Source: Actinoplanes octamycinicus
GTDB lineage: Bacteria; Actinomycetota; Actinomycetes; Mycobacteriales; Micromonosporaceae
Assembly (NCBI RefSeq): GCF_014205225.1
Contig: NZ_JACHNB010000001.1
Coordinates: 1,984,001-2,048,000 of the forward strand
Reading direction: 5' to 3'
DNA length: 64,000 nt
Shown here: positions 51,802 to 59,619 of the stretch, in pieces
Numbering within the stretch: the stretch's first letter is position 1
Layout: each line of letters begins with the position of its first letter
The notes under the pieces: generated by a model
Databases searched by the model: none
What the model was told of the DNA's origin: nothing
The model's input: the letters and a program-made list of their open reading frames with translations, nothing else
Translations under genes and position numbers: made by a program

Positions 51802-52150
51802 GGCAGTATGAGCGAAGGGCTTTGATTGGCGTTGCCGTCGCGCAGGGAACTAAATCCACCCGCAGCCGCCGTTGCAGGAGCGCAGCTCCCCGGGCGAAGT
51901 GCTGGCCGACCCAAGGCTGGCGAAAGACTCGGAGGGCACCTCAGCCGCGACCGGTTTCCGCCGATAGGTCTATCAACCTGAGCCAGGAGCCGGCTCGACG
52001 GGCTCGCTCCGTAACTCCAAAGTTGGATTTTCGTTACCTTGCGTAGTTGACGGGGTTGAGGGGTAGGCGTCGCATGCGGCGTATGATTGAATGTGTCACA
52101 AACTGGCGTCATTCCTCGTCAGTTCGCCAATGCCAATATAGGGTATAGCG
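51802..52150. other. Gap before the methyltransferase operon
   Basis: No supported gene. GC content falls towards 52150, consistent with the promoter of the methyltransferase operon and with the start of the AT-richer defence-like cassette. Fragments of coding-like sequence near 51850-51960 have no start or domain. Confidence 0.4.
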
Positions 52151-53305
52151 ATGATCGGCGATGGGGGACGCATGGAGACGGTGCCAGTCAAGGCTGCCGA
52201 ATTTTTCGCCGGAATCGGCCTCGTGCGAACAGCGTTGGAGCCGCTCGGCGTGAAAATCGTCTGGGCCAACGACATCAAAAAGGAAAAGTACGCGGCTTAC
52301 TCGGCCAACTATCCCGACGCCAAAGATCACTTCGAAGTCCGTGACGTCTGCCAAGTGGAAGGGAAAGACCTTCCCGCAGGAATTGAGTTAGCTACGAGCA
52401 GCTTCCCTTGTATCGACCTATCGCTGGCCGGCAATCGTAAAGGCCTGGTGGGCGTACAGTCGGGCATGTTCTGGGAGTTTGCCCGTGTGATTCGGCAACT
52501 GGAGAACAAGCCTCGCGTAGTGCTGCTCGAAAACGTCCACGGATTCGCAACAAGTCACGGCGGAAAAGATCTGGCGGACGCGCTTCAATGCCTGGCGGAC
52601 CTCGGGTATTCTCTGGACGTCCTGGCAATCGACGGCAAGCACTTCGTCCCGCAATCGCGTCCGCGGATGTTTATTGTCGGAATCAAGAAAGATGAGCTTC
52701 CGAAGAACGCGCACTCCGGCGTTCCTGAAATCAGCGATGTTCGGCCGGCCTGGGTGACGAAGGTCCACGCGGCGCACCACCAGAAAATCCGTATGCACTA
52801 CCTCGACCTGCCTCATCTGCCGGAGGGCCCAAAGGACCTCAGCAGCGTGGTCGACCACGACGTCCCATCCAGCGCATGGTGGGACCAGAGGCGCGTCAAG
52901 GCCTTCGTCGACTCGCTCAGCGACGTGCAGAAGGCCCGATTCGAGCTCCTGCGCACAGCAGAGACGCTGTCGCACCGGACTGCGTACCGGCGCACGCGAA
53001 ACGGCATCTCGATGTGGGAACTCCGCCGTGATGCCATTGCGGGATGCCTACGTACGACGGGGGGCGGCTCGAGCAAACAAGCGCTGGTCGAGCTCGGCTA
53101 TGGCCGAGAGCCGCGGATCCGCTGGATGACACCCCGCGAGTACGCCAACCTTATGGGTGCCACTAACTACAAGCTCGTCGCCGGCACACCCAACCAACAG
53201 CTGTTCGGTTTCGGCGACGCCGTAGTGGTCGATGTCGTCCGCTGGATCGGCGAGCACTACCTCATGCCCGTTCTGCGGCCAGACACCGAGCCAGACGACG
53301 AGTAA
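52151..53305 (+). CDS. DNA (cytosine-5)-methyltransferase
   Basis: A 384-residue type II-style C5 methyltransferase. Motif I is 'EFFAGIGLVRTAL' at 17-29 (SAM binding). Motif IV is 'SSFPCIDLSLAG' at 83-94 with catalytic Cys87. Motif VI is 'LLENVHG' at 125-131, and motif VIII 'PQSRPRMFIVG' at 167-177. The target-recognition region is about 190-320, and motif IX/X-like sequence ends in 'LFGFGDAVVVDVVRWIGEHY'. It heads a plus-strand operon with a GIY-YIG nuclease and a Vsr-type nuclease. ATG 52172, preceded closely by GGGGGA, is an alternative start. It should protect element and host DNA at its site, pairing with the nucleases downstream. Confidence 0.9.
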   Translation: MIGDGGRMETVPVKAAEFFAGIGLVRTALEPLGVKIVWANDIKKEKYAAYSANYPDAKDHFEVRDVCQVEGKDLPAGIELATSSFPCIDLSLAGNRKGLVGVQSGMFWEFARVIRQLENKPRVVLLENVHGFATSHGGKDLADALQCLADLGYSLDVLAIDGKHFVPQSRPRMFIVGIKKDELPKNAHSGVPEISDVRPAWVTKVHAAHHQKIRMHYLDLPHLPEGPKDLSSVVDHDVPSSAWWDQRRVKAFVDSLSDVQKARFELLRTAETLSHRTAYRRTRNGISMWELRRDAIAGCLRTTGGGSSKQALVELGYGREPRIRWMTPREYANLMGATNYKLVAGTPNQQLFGFGDAVVVDVVRWIGEHYLMPVLRPDTEPDDE

Positions 53306-53343
53306 TCTCCGGAGCAAGCCGCCCATCGCTCCGGAGGTCACCG

Positions 53344-54072
53344 TTGTCTACGCACCACATCGATCTCGCGACGACCCACCTTCCCCGCGAGGTCCAGGCC
53401 ATCCGAGACGCGATCACGGCGGCCCTCAGGCGACCGGACCCGCAGCGGCCGAGCCAGACGATTGGGCAGGCGAAAGCGGGTATCTACGCGTTCTACGACT
53501 ACGACGGCGAGCCCATCTATGTCGGGCAAACGGCTGAAGGCTTCGGAGTCAGGCTTGGCCGCCATCTGACCGGCCAGCGGTCTGACGCGGTGGCGAAGTA
53601 CGTGCTGGACCCCTTCGAGGTTCACACAGTGTCTATGTGGTCCCTGCCTCACATCGGTGACCTTCCATCAAAAAGCCGGAAGGCAGCACTCGACCCGTAC
53701 GAGTACACCGTCTACCAGAGCCTGCTCAAGGCAAGCGCCTTCAACGCAATCCTGAATGAGGGCGAGATTTTAGAGAGCGAACTGCAGGCCCTTCCAGAAC
53801 CTCTGACCTGCGTCATCATCCCAGACAGCATCTTCCCTGACCGCAGCCACCCCGACGCTCGCATCGCCCGCCGGGCTCAGACTATCTCGCTGCTTGCCAA
53901 GAACATCAGCGAGCGCAAAGTCTCGCGAGGCCTACGGCGCACTCTTCTGACACAGACCGAACGTCTCAACGCTTTGGCTCGTGCCCGCTTCGAAGCGATG
54001 GGCGGTGCGGTGGAGGTCGAAGGCGCTGAAGGGGCGGTCGACGAGCCCGAGGGCCTTTTCCCGACAGCCTGA
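53344..54072 (+). CDS. GIY-YIG nuclease-like protein, copy 1
   Basis: A 242-residue protein starting at TTG 53344 with GGAGGTC 6 nt upstream. The GIY-YIG core is at residues 45-63 ('AGIYAFYDYDGEPIYVGQT'), followed by 'VRLGRHLTGQRSD' (catalytic Arg) and a Glu in 'DPYEYTVYQSL' at about 120. A helical C-terminal domain contains 'HPDARIARRAQTISLLAKNI' and a basic 'LRRTLLTQTERL'. It is about 40% alike by eye to the second copy at 56727-57434, including the long post-GIY segment. It lies between a C5 methyltransferase and a Vsr gene, so restriction of unmodified DNA is the obvious role, but the recognition site is unknown. Confidence 0.85.
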   Translation: MSTHHIDLATTHLPREVQAIRDAITAALRRPDPQRPSQTIGQAKAGIYAFYDYDGEPIYVGQTAEGFGVRLGRHLTGQRSDAVAKYVLDPFEVHTVSMWSLPHIGDLPSKSRKAALDPYEYTVYQSLLKASAFNAILNEGEILESELQALPEPLTCVIIPDSIFPDRSHPDARIARRAQTISLLAKNISERKVSRGLRRTLLTQTERLNALARARFEAMGGAVEVEGAEGAVDEPEGLFPTA

Positions 54073-54088
54073 CAAGGACGAAAGGCTG

Positions 54089-54517
54089 ATGCCCGCAGGC
54101 AGGCTGCCTCCGCCTCCGCCTCCATCGAGCGCAACCCGATCGATGAAGGCTAATCGAAGCTCCAATACCAAGCCAGAACTAATGCTCAGGCGTGAGCTCT
54201 TCCGGATGGGGCTTCGATACCGTGTAGGATTTCAGATTGCGCTGAAGGACAGGAAGGTGCGTCCCGACGTCGTCTTTCCGCGCCGTAAAGTCGCAGTCTT
54301 CCTTGACGGGTGCTTCTGGCACGGCTGCCCGCAGCATGGTCGCATGCCGACAGACCCGACCGGCTACTGGCATGCCAAGCTCGAAAGGAACCAAAACCGG
54401 GACATCACGGTGAACCGCCAACTGCAGGAAGCCGGCTGGGTGGCTGTGCGGATATGGGAGCATGAGTTAGCTGTCGAGGCTGCGGCTCGCATCGAGGCGA
54501 TCGTCCGGTCTCGTTAA
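54089..54517 (+). CDS. vsr: Vsr-type very short patch/restriction endonuclease
   Basis: A 142-residue protein, the usual Vsr length. 'MKANRSSNTKPELMLRRELF' gives the Vsr opening, and 'VRPDVVFPRRKVAVFLDGCF' followed by 'WHGCPQHGRMP' is the diagnostic core (Asp about 60, His about 78). The end 'LERNQNRDITVNRQLQEAGW' is also characteristic. Classical Vsr nicks T:G mismatches caused by deamination of 5-methylcytosine, which fits the C5 methyltransferase two genes upstream. Vsr-fold proteins also act as restriction nucleases. ATG 54089 follows AAAGG. It is the last gene before a bidirectional terminator. Confidence 0.88.
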   Translation: MPAGRLPPPPPPSSATRSMKANRSSNTKPELMLRRELFRMGLRYRVGFQIALKDRKVRPDVVFPRRKVAVFLDGCFWHGCPQHGRMPTDPTGYWHAKLERNQNRDITVNRQLQEAGWVAVRIWEHELAVEAAARIEAIVRSR

Positions 54518-54744
54518 AGCCTTGTCTGGGAGAGTTTGACGTGCTGAAGTCGAGCTGCTCGGGCGGTGGATTGGTCTCGGTGCTCTCGGCGTTCGCTGCG
54601 GACGCGGGCGTAGATCGCCGTGACCACAGTCGGCCTTGTTCCACGGTGCCCCACGCCCAGATCCGTATGCCCTTATGGACTAACGGACGCGATGCGGAGG
54701 TAGCGACGTATCTAGCGTCTCCTGGATATTGGACGCAAAGCGTG

Positions 54745-54782
54745 AAAGCGCCCTCGCGTCGTGCCAGCACGAGGGCGCTTTT
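54745..54782. terminator. Bidirectional terminator between the two convergent defence operons
   Basis: AAAGCGCCCTCG (54745-54756) pairs perfectly with CGAGGGCGCTTT (54770-54781) around a 13-nt loop. It ends in T-rich sequence on the plus strand and, through its AAA side, in a short T-run on the minus strand. It separates the vsr stop from the AIPR stop. Confidence 0.8.
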
Positions 54783-54815
54783 AATTTCCCAAGTGGAACG
54801 CTGCGGTCGCGCCTT

Positions 54816-56585
54816 TCAGCGGTCGGAAGTAGCGTTCGCTGGATGGCCGGTGAGCGCGGAGAAGTATGCCTCCCGGAATTCGCCACTTTTGAAGATCGTG
54901 TCCCGAGACATTTCGGTATGTGACGTTTGGAAAGAAGCGGCAGTGGAGGCCAGGACGGTGAGCGCCTTGATTGCGGAGGGTCTCTTGAGGGCTCCCTTCA
55001 ATCGGTGATGACTCGTGTCGAATCGAAGGTTAGTTGTGTCTTTGATGCGCAGCTGCAGAATTGTATAGCCTGCCAGGACATAGAACCTTGCATTAGTTGA
55101 TTCGTCCAGTATAGCTTTTGCCTCGTCGGAGGAAAGAAACTCCTCAACCGCTTTAAGTAGTTCGATTGCTCTAAGATACGCTTCTCTATCCAGGCTTGTG
55201 GGAAAAATTTCGTCATAATTTTCTTTGCGCCCTAACAGCGTAGACGGCCGCGCCCTAGCCGCGTCTGGCAGTCCCAGTAGTAGCGTGATCATCGTCTGAG
55301 CAAGTAGGCCCATGGTGATGCGTCGTTTGGCGGGAACTCCGCGATTCTTATAGCGATTCTTGCGGCGTTCGTAATACCAATCATGAACTTTGAAGAAGCG
55401 CTCGATGTCTCGCTGCAACTCTTGTGTAGCGTATAGCGCAGGACCCGGAACTTGTGTCTGTCGGTTGGTTCCAGCGATTACTCTGTCGCGTATGTCCTCG
55501 TCAGTCGATACAATTACGCGAACCACCACGCCGTTATCTAGGCGCTCTTGAGCTAACTTGTTCTCGCGTTCTGCTCGGTCAAGAACATGAGATGTCTGGA
55601 GCCCATTGACAATTAATGGGCGCGAAATAGTCAAGGTCTGCTGAGGGCTGTCCACTTTGTCACCCAGAACGGTGACTCCGTTGTTCATCCACCAAAACTC
55701 GAGGCTATCTTGGGAAGCCAAGGTCTGCCCGATCGCCTCATTTACTACGTTGTCGCCCTCAAAGTCGCGTACATTCGAATCGAAGAGCTCTTCCCGCAAA
55801 GCCTTCGTGACCGGATCTCGGACGAAGGACAAGTAGTCTCTAATGGACGCTACGCCAATAAATGAATCGCGTTCGCGGATGAGTGTGCGGAAGTTGAGAA
55901 CTGCCGGCGCGCTGTAGTCTCTTCCGGCCAGCGTGTAAAGACTTTCCACGCCGATGTGCTCAGCGGTCACCTCAGCGCCTGTGGTAAGTCGGTTTGCGAC
56001 CAGCCGGCGCACTTGTTCGGCTCGAGCCGACACGGTCTCTGTTAGGTTGGCTTCTGGAGCTTTTGTGACATATTTGAGCTTAAAGCTGACTCGTGGGAAC
56101 TTAGACCCGAGTGACCGGATGGCCTTCCTTAGAATGCCTGTTCGTTCGACGACCGCGGACCGAAACAATTTTTCAAGGTCCGTGTCAGTCATACTAAGGT
56201 CGAGAAGCTTATCGAGCGATGAAAGCAGATGTTCCCAAGTTGCTTCGGCCCAACCGTCGGTGTTTTTTGTCTGAATCAAAAAGACCGACAGTTCAGGCTT
56301 AGCCTGGACCTTATGGAGTGAAGGATCGCCTGGCGAAAGGACTGGATCGTCAGGGCTGATTAGGCCACCTTCCAGAAACACATAGAAGCTGTCGATCCCG
56401 CCGTCCATCTGCCCATCAACAATCCCAGCAAGAAGTTCTTCGGTCGACAACTCCTTGGGCTTGAGCACCTGCGTGACGGCGTATCGCTCGAAAACATCAT
56501 CTTCGGTATCGCCGGGATATTCGGCGTCGAGGAACTCCTTGAAATGCGCATCCACAACAAGGCGATCAGGACTGATTGATGCCAT
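54816..56585 (-). CDS. AIPR family protein (abortive-infection-related, nuclease-like)
   Basis: A 589-residue protein. The N-terminus carries a PD-(D/E)xK-like core: 'DGQMDGGIDSFYVFLEG' at about 58-72 and 'VFLIQTKN' at 101-108 (D...QxK). The AIPR region follows: 'LFDSNVRDFEGDNVVNEAIG', 'LEFWWMNNGVTVLG' and 'LIVNGLQTSHVLDRAE' around 260-340. AIPR proteins were named from phage abortive infection and often sit beside methyltransferases and Vsr. It follows the second GIY-YIG gene in a minus-strand operon, convergent with the methyltransferase operon. The gene is clearly AT-richer than the ICE core, a sign of separate acquisition. Whether it restricts DNA or RNA is unknown. Confidence 0.88.
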   Translation of the reverse strand: MASISPDRLVVDAHFKEFLDAEYPGDTEDDVFERYAVTQVLKPKELSTEELLAGIVDGQMDGGIDSFYVFLEGGLISPDDPVLSPGDPSLHKVQAKPELSVFLIQTKNTDGWAEATWEHLLSSLDKLLDLSMTDTDLEKLFRSAVVERTGILRKAIRSLGSKFPRVSFKLKYVTKAPEANLTETVSARAEQVRRLVANRLTTGAEVTAEHIGVESLYTLAGRDYSAPAVLNFRTLIRERDSFIGVASIRDYLSFVRDPVTKALREELFDSNVRDFEGDNVVNEAIGQTLASQDSLEFWWMNNGVTVLGDKVDSPQQTLTISRPLIVNGLQTSHVLDRAERENKLAQERLDNGVVVRVIVSTDEDIRDRVIAGTNRQTQVPGPALYATQELQRDIERFFKVHDWYYERRKNRYKNRGVPAKRRITMGLLAQTMITLLLGLPDAARARPSTLLGRKENYDEIFPTSLDREAYLRAIELLKAVEEFLSSDEAKAILDESTNARFYVLAGYTILQLRIKDTTNLRFDTSHHRLKGALKRPSAIKALTVLASTAASFQTSHTEMSRDTIFKSGEFREAYFSALTGHPANATSDR

Positions 56586-56726
56586 ATCTTCTCCGCGCTC
56601 GTGATCGGCAACCGCTCGCTGCCGAGTGCCGTCCGTCCTAGTGCTCCACGACCATCCTTCCAGAAGAGTGCCGGCGGCGGAACTACTCCGTGTGCCGGCC
56701 GCATCTGGCGTCGAACGGCCTGTTGG

Positions 56727-57434
56727 TTACTCGTCATTCACATCGGTCGGCTCTCCTACTTTCGCCTCTACCAGGTTAAGCTCGACCAGCCGCTGGTTAG
56801 TCAGCCACTCGAGCCGCTGAGTCTGAAGATGTAATGTGCGGCGTAGGCCGCCGCCGCGAAGTTGCCGTTCGCTAACTAGCTGTGCCAGTCGGCCGACATG
56901 TGCTGCTCTACGCGCGATGCGAACGTCGGGATGCTTGCGGTCTTCCCAAAGCTCATCTGGAACAATCTTGCCGCGTACGCTCGGTGGTAGAGTTACAACA
57001 GTTGGCGGCAGTGGTGGTACTGCCTCGTTAAGGACAGCATTAAACCGAGACTTCTCTTTAAGTCTGTAATAAACCGTTGACTCATACACCTTCATCGCTT
57101 GTGTCCTCAGTGACGCCTTTCCTTCGATAGTGGCGATCTCAGGAAGTGTCCAGACTTCGACTTCGGCGACCTCGAAAGGGTCCAGAACAAACTTACCAAC
57201 CGGATCTGATCTTTGCCCAGTCAAATGACGGCCGACTCGGTCTTTGATGTTCGATACTGTTTGACCAACGTAGATTGGTTCACTGTCAAAATCATAGAAA
57301 GCGTAGACGCCGGCGCTAGCCTGGCCGATCGACCACTCTGGGTCGTTCGGGTCTTCGGTGTCCATAAATTTGTCATACTCGGCTCTGATTAGGCGTGTTG
57401 CCCGCGGTGGTAGGGCATAGATTTCATTGGTCAT
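56727..57434 (-). CDS. GIY-YIG nuclease-like protein, copy 2
   Basis: A 235-residue protein homologous to the 53344 protein: 'SAGVYAFYDFDSEPIYVGQT', 'DRVGRHLTGQRSDPVGKFVL', then 'MKVYESTVYYRLKEKSRFNA' and the basic tail 'GGGLRRTLHLQTQRLEWLTN'. The same catalytic Tyr, Arg and Glu positions are present. The start is ATG 57434, fixed by GGAGGATGC just upstream; a frame extension to 57479 has no such site. It is the first gene of the minus-strand operon with AIPR, 141 nt upstream of it. A second GIY-YIG copy facing the first across the cassette is unusual and could partner AIPR in the way the first partners the methyltransferase and Vsr. Confidence 0.85.
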   Translation of the reverse strand: MTNEIYALPPRATRLIRAEYDKFMDTEDPNDPEWSIGQASAGVYAFYDFDSEPIYVGQTVSNIKDRVGRHLTGQRSDPVGKFVLDPFEVAEVEVWTLPEIATIEGKASLRTQAMKVYESTVYYRLKEKSRFNAVLNEAVPPLPPTVVTLPPSVRGKIVPDELWEDRKHPDVRIARRAAHVGRLAQLVSERQLRGGGLRRTLHLQTQRLEWLTNQRLVELNLVEAKVGEPTDVNDE

Positions 57435-58088
57435 GCATCCTCCGGTCGGGTAGGGGTGTGGATTATCCGAGGACAGCAAGCGGCCACCGCTAGGGATTAG
57501 TGAAGTTATGTAGATCTCAAGGCCTGCGTTGGCAGCCGGGTACAGAGTAGACGGCTAGCGATGCTCTGAGCTTTTCGACAAGCTGACCAAGGTGGTCATG
57601 AGCGGCCAGGGCCTATCCGAGTTTGCCGCCGTGCCGCCTTCGGCGATCGTCGCCCGATCGCCCGGCGTGTGATCTGGATAGCGCTCGACCTCGCCGGCGA
57701 AACGGCGCGAGCCGAACAGTTCGCCGAAGAGGGCGACCGCGACAGGCCTCGGCCACCCTGTCGTCGATCGCCCCCTGCACTGGTCAGGGATGCCCGTACG
57801 CGAAGTACAGGTCTATCGACGTCGCCACTGGTGAACAGGTGTCTACCGCAGCCGGCTACTCCCCGGCTTTGAGCCGGCGTCATGACCTCGACGCGTGCGC
57901 GCTTGACGGGCCGAGCGTGATCATCGTGCTGGACTCGTCGCCCGCAGCAACCGGGGCCCTTTCAACCGGCACACCTCGCACTCGGCCACAACCTGCGCGA
58001 ATACATAAGGTCTTTGACTTGGCCGAACATCCTCGTGGGGGACTCAAGCGGCAAAGGTAGCGGGGTGTTTGAGTGACCACTAGTGATG
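57435..58088. other. Gap between the AIPR operon and the tRNA fragments
   Basis: No supported gene. The minus-strand promoter of the GIY-YIG/AIPR operon should lie within about 57440-57560, where composition is AT-richer. From about 57600 to 58000 there are coding-like pieces without start, domain or consistent frame, likely decayed sequence at the edge of the element. Confidence 0.4.
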
Positions 58089-58134
58089 CGACTACGGATA
58101 GAAGGTTCGCGGTTCGAGTCACTTCGGGCGCGTC
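58089..58134 (+). pseudogene. Decayed 3' half of a tRNA-Arg(ACG) gene
   Basis: CGACTACGGATAGAAGGTT closely follows the anticodon arm and variable region of tRNA-Arg(ACG), with one base missing after GGAT. GGTTCGAGTC follows as a T-loop and CTTCGGGCGCG as an acceptor strand, but the T-stem no longer pairs. No 5' half lies upstream. A truncated 3' tRNA half near the end of a mobile element is the usual trace of an older integration at that tRNA. Confidence 0.6.
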
Positions 58135-58441
58135 CGACAGCCGCGAATCCGGTTCTAGCGCGCCGGCCGCTATGATCTGCGCTCTCTGGACGCCATCGGT
58201 CGGCCGCGACGCTTCGTCTCCGGTGCTGGTGGCCAGCGGATGAGGTGTCGGTCGCTCCGTGGTTGCTCGGATGTTGCGCACTTCAGTCGGACGTACCAAG
58301 GTGGGGCCGGATTCCGCCGATCTCGAGCCCCTGGGTCCGCGCGATTCGCCACGGCATTGGCTGCCTACGGCTGGACCGGGACGGACTGTACAACCGTTAA
58401 GTCCCTTTACTCCAGATCCATGGAGAAGAACCTATTCTGCA

Positions 58442-58485
58442 GACTTTTAATCCATAGGTTCAGGGTTCGAGTCCCTGGCGGCCCA
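58442..58485 (+). other. 3' half of tRNA-Lys(TTT): attachment site (att) at the right end of the element
   Basis: The anticodon loop CTTTTAA, stem TCCAT, variable loop, a perfect T-arm (CAGGG-TTCGAGT-CCCTG, 58461-58477) and the acceptor strand GCGGCCC (58478-58484) with discriminator A are all clear. The matching 5' half (GGGCCGC... and D-arm) is absent, and the 5' anticodon stem does not pair (GCAGA instead of ATGGA). Identity to tRNA-Lys therefore starts inside the anticodon loop, where tyrosine integrases cross over. The orientation predicts the intact tRNA-Lys gene at the other, left end, outside this window. Confidence 0.8.
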
Positions 58486-58494
58486 CGGTTGACA

Positions 58495-58526
58495 CAGGTC
58501 AGCGCCGGAATGCCGGCGCTGACCTG
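58495..58526. terminator. 14-bp terminator downstream of the tRNA-Lys 3' end
   Basis: CAGGTCAGCGCCGG (58495-58508) pairs perfectly with CCGGCGCTGACCTG (58513-58526) around the loop AATG. It lies 10 nt after the tRNA-Lys end and is probably the native chromosomal terminator of that tRNA gene, left on this side of the insertion. Confidence 0.75.
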
Positions 58527-58923
58527 CTTCGTTTCCGGCGGCCGCCGAGCCGGGGTGGGTCGTGTCGGCATCGTCGGGTGAACACGGGCGCCTGACTTTG
58601 TGTACCACCCCGCTCCGTTGTCATCCGCCGAAGCCCAGGCGGCCGGCGCGGGAATCGTTTCGGTCACCTCCGTGGAGACGTCGTCCGGAACGTCCCACAG
58701 CACGTCGGTGAACTGCGCGTCATAGGTCCTCGCTGCCGATCTGGCCGGGGCCGGCGGTACCCGGTTGGGGTAAGCGGGTTGTCCGGTTGCGGGCGCTGAC
58801 TGGTGGTAACCGGGTCTCTTCGGTGTGTATTCGCTGGTGAGGTTGGCGGCGGCGTGCGAGTGTCAGTGCGGCGTGACGCGGTGGGATGGGGCCTGCCCGG
58901 GGCGTTCCGGAACGGAGTGTGTC

Positions 58924-59619
58924 GTGACTGGGTGGGATGACGAGCAACTGACGGCCGGGTTCCGGTCGATGATGCTGCTGGCCGCGCTGGTGGAGCGGGG
59001 TGGCCGGCCGGCGGCGGTGTCGCCGACGGTGCGGCTGTCGCCGGGCGAGAAACAGTACGGGTGGTTTCCCGCCGACGTGGCCGGGGACGGGCGCCGGGTC
59101 GTGGTGGTCACCGATCAGCGGATCGTGGTGGGGGAGCGGCCGTGGGCGCTGCGGGCGCTGACCGAGGTGCGGAGCGAGCCGGCTGACTGGGCGGTCACGC
59201 TGCGGATGCGGGGACGGCCGGAGCCGCTGACGCTGAGCGGACCGTGGGTGCCGTGGCTCGGTGTGGTGCTCTGCGCGGAGCTCTACAGCGCGGCCTTCCC
59301 GCCGGAGGAAGCCGACGGCTACCGCAAGGCCGCGGACATGCGCGCCGGCAACGGGACCGGGGACGCGCTCGGCGAGGTCAAGGCCGCCGGAGTCCGCATC
59401 GGGGAGGCGTTTGGCGAGGCCAAGGCCACCGGAGTGCGCATCGGGGACGCGTTTGGCGAGGGCAAGGCTGCCGGGGACGGGCGTGGGCGGGGCCGGGTGC
59501 TGCCGGGGCCGCGGGTGCCGGTGCGGTCAGTAGACCCAGACCTTGGTCTTCAGCGGCAGCGCGTCGTTGTTCCACATCCAGTTCATCGCGGCGATCGACA
59601 CCCGGGCGCATCCGTGTGA
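58924..59619 (+). CDS. Hypothetical protein with an 18-residue repeat
   Basis: A 231-residue protein. The N-terminal 125 residues form a compact domain ('VSPTVRLSPGEKQYGWFPAD', 'VVVTDQRIVVGERPWALRAL') that looks like a small PH- or GRAM-like sensor, but I cannot assign it. Residues about 140-182 contain the repeat 'KAAGVRIGEAFGEA', 'KATGVRIGDAFGEG' and 'KAAGDGRGRG'. GTG 58924 follows GGAG. The last 93 nt run antisense into the convergent L,D-transpeptidase gene, and the last 30 residues there have poor coding bias, so the true end may be earlier through a frameshift. It is the first chromosomal gene after the att site. Confidence 0.6.
   Translation: MTGWDDEQLTAGFRSMMLLAALVERGGRPAAVSPTVRLSPGEKQYGWFPADVAGDGRRVVVVTDQRIVVGERPWALRALTEVRSEPADWAVTLRMRGRPEPLTLSGPWVPWLGVVLCAELYSAAFPPEEADGYRKAADMRAGNGTGDALGEVKAAGVRIGEAFGEAKATGVRIGDAFGEGKAAGDGRGRGRVLPGPRVPVRSVDPDLGLQRQRVVVPHPVHRGDRHPGASV

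Noticed and set aside
57600..58060. Frames on both strands that might be a recombinase remnant
   Set aside because: No serine- or tyrosine-recombinase motif could be read in any frame; left as unannotated gap.
58407..58703. Minus-strand frame through the tRNA-Lys fragment with 'GPPGTRTLNLWIKS'
   Set aside because: This string is the well-known false product of reading a tRNA 3' end antisense. The upstream part has moderate coding bias, but no start or domain supports a gene.
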